DNA of 25,889 nucleotides from JAVJSU01 sp040219275 (GTDB taxonomy: Bacteria > Chloroflexota > Anaerolineae > Aggregatilineales > Phototrophicaceae), in assembly GCA_040219275.1 (NCBI GenBank), contig JAVJSU010000019.1, forward strand, positions 1 to 25,889. Direction: 5' to 3'. The notes under the pieces are model-generated. The model was given only the letters and a program-made list of their open reading frames with translations, was not told the DNA's origin and searched no databases. The translations under genes and the position numbers were made by a program. Below, piece after piece: positions 24,153 to 25,889 of this stretch (within the stretch, counting starts at the first letter, position 1; every line of letters begins with the position of its first letter).

Positions 24153-25103
24153 ATGAAGAACATCGAGACAACACTCGGAAGCCTCGCCCCTGAAAAACTT
24201 GGATGGATTAATGCCCACGATCACATCATCGTAGATAGTGGGTTACAAGTGCTCCAAACACCAGACTTTTTACTCGATAGTGTTGAAAAAGCAATGGATG
24301 AACTCAGCCGGTGGCAACAAGCAGGCGGTGGCGCGATTGTCGATGCACAACCCTTCGGCTGTGGGCGAAATGTTCGCAAGCTCATTACGATTAGCGAGAC
24401 CTGCAATGTACCGATTATCGTATGTACGGGCTTTCAATCAAAAAACTTTTATTTACCCGATCATTGGCAGTTCAAATATGACGAAGACACAATTGCTGAA
24501 TTACTATATCAAGAAATTATTGAGGGGGTTGATCTCAACGGCTATGAAAGCCCGATCGTTGCGCGTAGTACGGTTAAAGCAGGTTTCGTGAAGATTGCTT
24601 CCGATTATCACACCATCGGCGATCATACACGGAAGTATATCCGCGCAATCGGTCAAATTTATCAGAAGATTGCTGTACCGGTATTAGTTCATACAGAAAT
24701 GGGAACGGCGGCTGAGGGCGTTTTAGATTTATTGGAAGCAGTTGGGGTTCCAGCCGATAAAGTCATGCTTTGCCACATTGATCGCAATCCTGATCTATAT
24801 ATGCACAAGCGCCTGGCAGCACGCGGCGCATTTCTTGCATATGATACGGCAAGTCGTATCAAATACCAGCCGACATCTGTGGTCATTAACTTAATAAAGG
24901 CGATGGTCGATGCTGGCTTCGAGAAACACTTGTTGCTCGGTGGAGATATGGCACGTCGGTCGTATTGGAAATCATATGGTGGTGGACCTGGCTTTGACTA
25001 TCTATTGTCTCAATTCACGCCACGTCTCAAAGACGAAGCTATCCCCGATGAAATCCTTCGCGTGATCTGGCATGATAACCCGATTCGCTGGTTAACCACC
25101 TAA
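24153..25103 (+). CDS. Phosphotriesterase-family hydrolase, probable lactonase
   Basis: This 316-residue binuclear-metal amidohydrolase belongs to the phosphotriesterase family. All expected ligands are present: His22 and His24 (AHDHI), the carboxylated Lys147 (GFVKIA), His180 (VLVHTEMG), His208 (MLCHIDRN) and Asp265 (LLGGDMAR). The GGGPGFDYLLSQF segment near 276-288 is typical of the 'phosphotriesterase-related' branch. Several characterised relatives from catabolic loci hydrolyse sugar lactones or their phosphates. Next to dehydrogenases that would make lactones and an aldolase that takes keto-deoxy acids, a lactonase is the best inference. GGAG precedes the ATG, 57 bp after the previous stop. 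Confidence 0.9.
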   Translation: MKNIETTLGSLAPEKLGWINAHDHIIVDSGLQVLQTPDFLLDSVEKAMDELSRWQQAGGGAIVDAQPFGCGRNVRKLITISETCNVPIIVCTGFQSKNFYLPDHWQFKYDEDTIAELLYQEIIEGVDLNGYESPIVARSTVKAGFVKIASDYHTIGDHTRKYIRAIGQIYQKIAVPVLVHTEMGTAAEGVLDLLEAVGVPADKVMLCHIDRNPDLYMHKRLAARGAFLAYDTASRIKYQPTSVVINLIKAMVDAGFEKHLLLGGDMARRSYWKSYGGGPGFDYLLSQFTPRLKDEAIPDEILRVIWHDNPIRWLTT

Positions 25104-25105
25104 GC

Positions 25106-25126
25106 ATGGCGCAACTGTTGCACCAT
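25106..25126. promoter_or_regulatory. 21-bp inverted repeat upstream of the aldolase gene
   Basis: The arms ATGGCGCAAC and GTTGCACCAT are centred on a single T (25116) and match at nine of ten positions. It begins three bases after a stop codon. As RNA it would make a small hairpin, but no T-run follows. It could be an operator for a second regulator or a processing site. Confidence 0.45.
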
Positions 25127-25172
25127 CTATCTAACTCATCTTATCTACTATTGATATGAAAAAGGACAGGGT

Positions 25173-25799
25173 ATGACTATCATTCAAAAAATAGCTGACC
25201 ATAAGGTTATCGCAGTGATCCGCCTGGATGATCTATCTCAGGCTGTACAACTATCACAAGCATTGATTGCAGGGAATGTCCACATACTCGAATTCACATT
25301 AACCAACCCTGATGCGGCAAACACCATTGCAACAGTCCGCGAGGCAGTCGGCGAAGACGGCATAATCGGTGCAGGATCAGTTATAAGCGTTGAACAGGTT
25401 GAATTGGTTGCGAAAAGGGGAGCACAATTCGTCGTTTCCCCTGTCACAAAAAGGGATGTCATTGAAGCCTGTCATAAGTATGCACTACCTACCGTTCCTG
25501 GTGCCTACACCCCTACTGAAATACAAACAGCATGGGAAATGGATGTCACAGCGGTCAAAGTCTTCCCGGCTGGTAGGCTTGGTCCGGGCTACATTAAAGA
25601 CTTGCTGGCACCTTTGCCCCACCTCCGACTGATCCCAACTGGCGGAATTAATGGCGAGAATATTAGAGATTATATCCAGACAGGCGTATTTGCCGCAGGT
25701 GTTGGTAGTGCGCTATTTGATACATCTGATTTACTAGCAGGGAATTGGGAGGCGATCACAAAATCTGCCCGTGCGCTGGTCGATGCAATTCAAACATAA
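25173..25799 (+). CDS. KDPG/KHG-family 2-keto-3-deoxy sugar-acid aldolase
   Basis: This 208-residue class I aldolase is the normal length for Eda/DgoA. The Schiff-base Lys129 lies in AVKVFPAG and the general acid/base Glu40 in ILEFTLTNPDA. Further family segments are GAGSV (66-70), FVVSPV, PGAYTPTEI and LIPTGGI. It cleaves a 2-keto-3-deoxy sugar acid (or its phosphate) to pyruvate and an aldehyde. The Arg that follows the EVTL motif in true KDPG aldolase is Thr44 here; galactonate aldolase DgoA also lacks it, so the substrate may not be KDPG. AAGGA and AGGGT lie upstream of the ATG. No dehydratase that would feed it is visible in the window. Confidence 0.93.
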   Translation: MTIIQKIADHKVIAVIRLDDLSQAVQLSQALIAGNVHILEFTLTNPDAANTIATVREAVGEDGIIGAGSVISVEQVELVAKRGAQFVVSPVTKRDVIEACHKYALPTVPGAYTPTEIQTAWEMDVTAVKVFPAGRLGPGYIKDLLAPLPHLRLIPTGGINGENIRDYIQTGVFAAGVGSALFDTSDLLAGNWEAITKSARALVDAIQT

Positions 25800-25845
25800 A
25801 GACCCATTGCATAAATCTTCGCTAACTTGAGAAAGGGAACAGACC

Positions 25846-25889
25846 ATGCACATAAAAACATTGAATGGCAGTTGGACATTAGCCAAAAC
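25846..25889 (+). CDS. 5' fragment of a probable GH2-type glycosidase (beta-mannosidase-like)
   Basis: Only the first 14 codons are present before the window ends. They read MHIKTLNGSWTLAK, which resembles the LNGxWxL start of GH2 beta-mannosidases. GAAAGGGA at 25831-25838 is a good ribosome site. The call rests on this short motif and the glycosidase-rich context only. Confidence 0.5.
   Translation, partial: MHIKTLNGSWTLAK

Noticed and set aside
1..25889. CRISPR arrays, tRNA or rRNA genes, insertion-sequence ends, transposases
   Set aside because: I looked for regular repeats, cloverleaf-like segments and transposase motifs and saw none that I can support.

Overview
The window looks like a carbohydrate-catabolic island from a moderate-GC bacterium. 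The closest impression is Chloroflexota (Anaerolineae-like): the solute-binding protein has a plain Sec signal ending SFAQ with an acidic start and no lipobox cysteine, and the ABC permeases come without their own ATPase. This assignment rests on sequence style only and was not tested by any search.

Layout. (1) 1-1841: one isolated plus-strand gene of unknown function with helix-turn-helix-like stretches, flanked by short non-coding DNA. (2) 1842-14009: twelve genes on the minus strand, read right to left. They are a GntR/UTRA regulator, an FGGY sugar kinase, a Gfo/Idh/MocA dehydrogenase, a zinc-type MDR dehydrogenase lacking its structural-zinc cysteines, a cupin phosphoglucose isomerase, a D-2-hydroxyacid dehydrogenase, a shikimate-dehydrogenase-like protein, a fucose/arabinose-isomerase-like protein, an extended-SDR epimerase/reductase, then after a 198-bp gap a second MDR, a classical SDR and a degenerate SDR. 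Several junctions overlap by 1-4 bp. (3) 14010-14385: the divergent control region. (4) 14386 to the right edge: a plus-strand run with an ABC sugar-binding protein, two permeases, a second Gfo/Idh/MocA protein, a GH1 beta-glycosidase, an aldo-keto reductase, a tandem VOC protein, a GH140/DUF4038-type glycosidase, a nucleoside-hydrolase-fold protein, a phosphotriesterase-family (lactonase-like) protein, a KDPG-aldolase-family protein, and the first 14 codons of what resembles a GH2 glycosidase.

Regulation. The same 18-bp perfect palindrome, ATCCTGTAATTACAGGAT, occurs twice in the control region. One copy lies just downstream of a TTGACA promoter reading left into gntR, the other just downstream of a TTGACA promoter reading right into the binding-protein gene. 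The simplest model is that the GntR protein represses both arms from sites at the transcription starts and is released by a sugar or sugar-phosphate bound to its UTRA domain.

How the genes may work together (inference). A glycoside or short oligosaccharide is imported by the ABC system and cut inside the cell by glycosidases that all lack signal peptides. The products are then oxidised, isomerised and phosphorylated by ten dehydrogenase-fold or reductase-fold proteins, an aldose-ketose isomerase, an FGGY kinase, a lactonase-like hydrolase and an aldolase. Several of these enzymes carry altered key residues (degenerate SDR, MDR without structural cysteines, nucleoside hydrolase without its catalytic His, KDPG aldolase with Thr for Arg, FGGY kinase without the QMHG histidine). 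No sugar-acid dehydratase is visible. Together this suggests a pathway for an unusual sugar or cyclitol glycoside that I cannot match to a described one.
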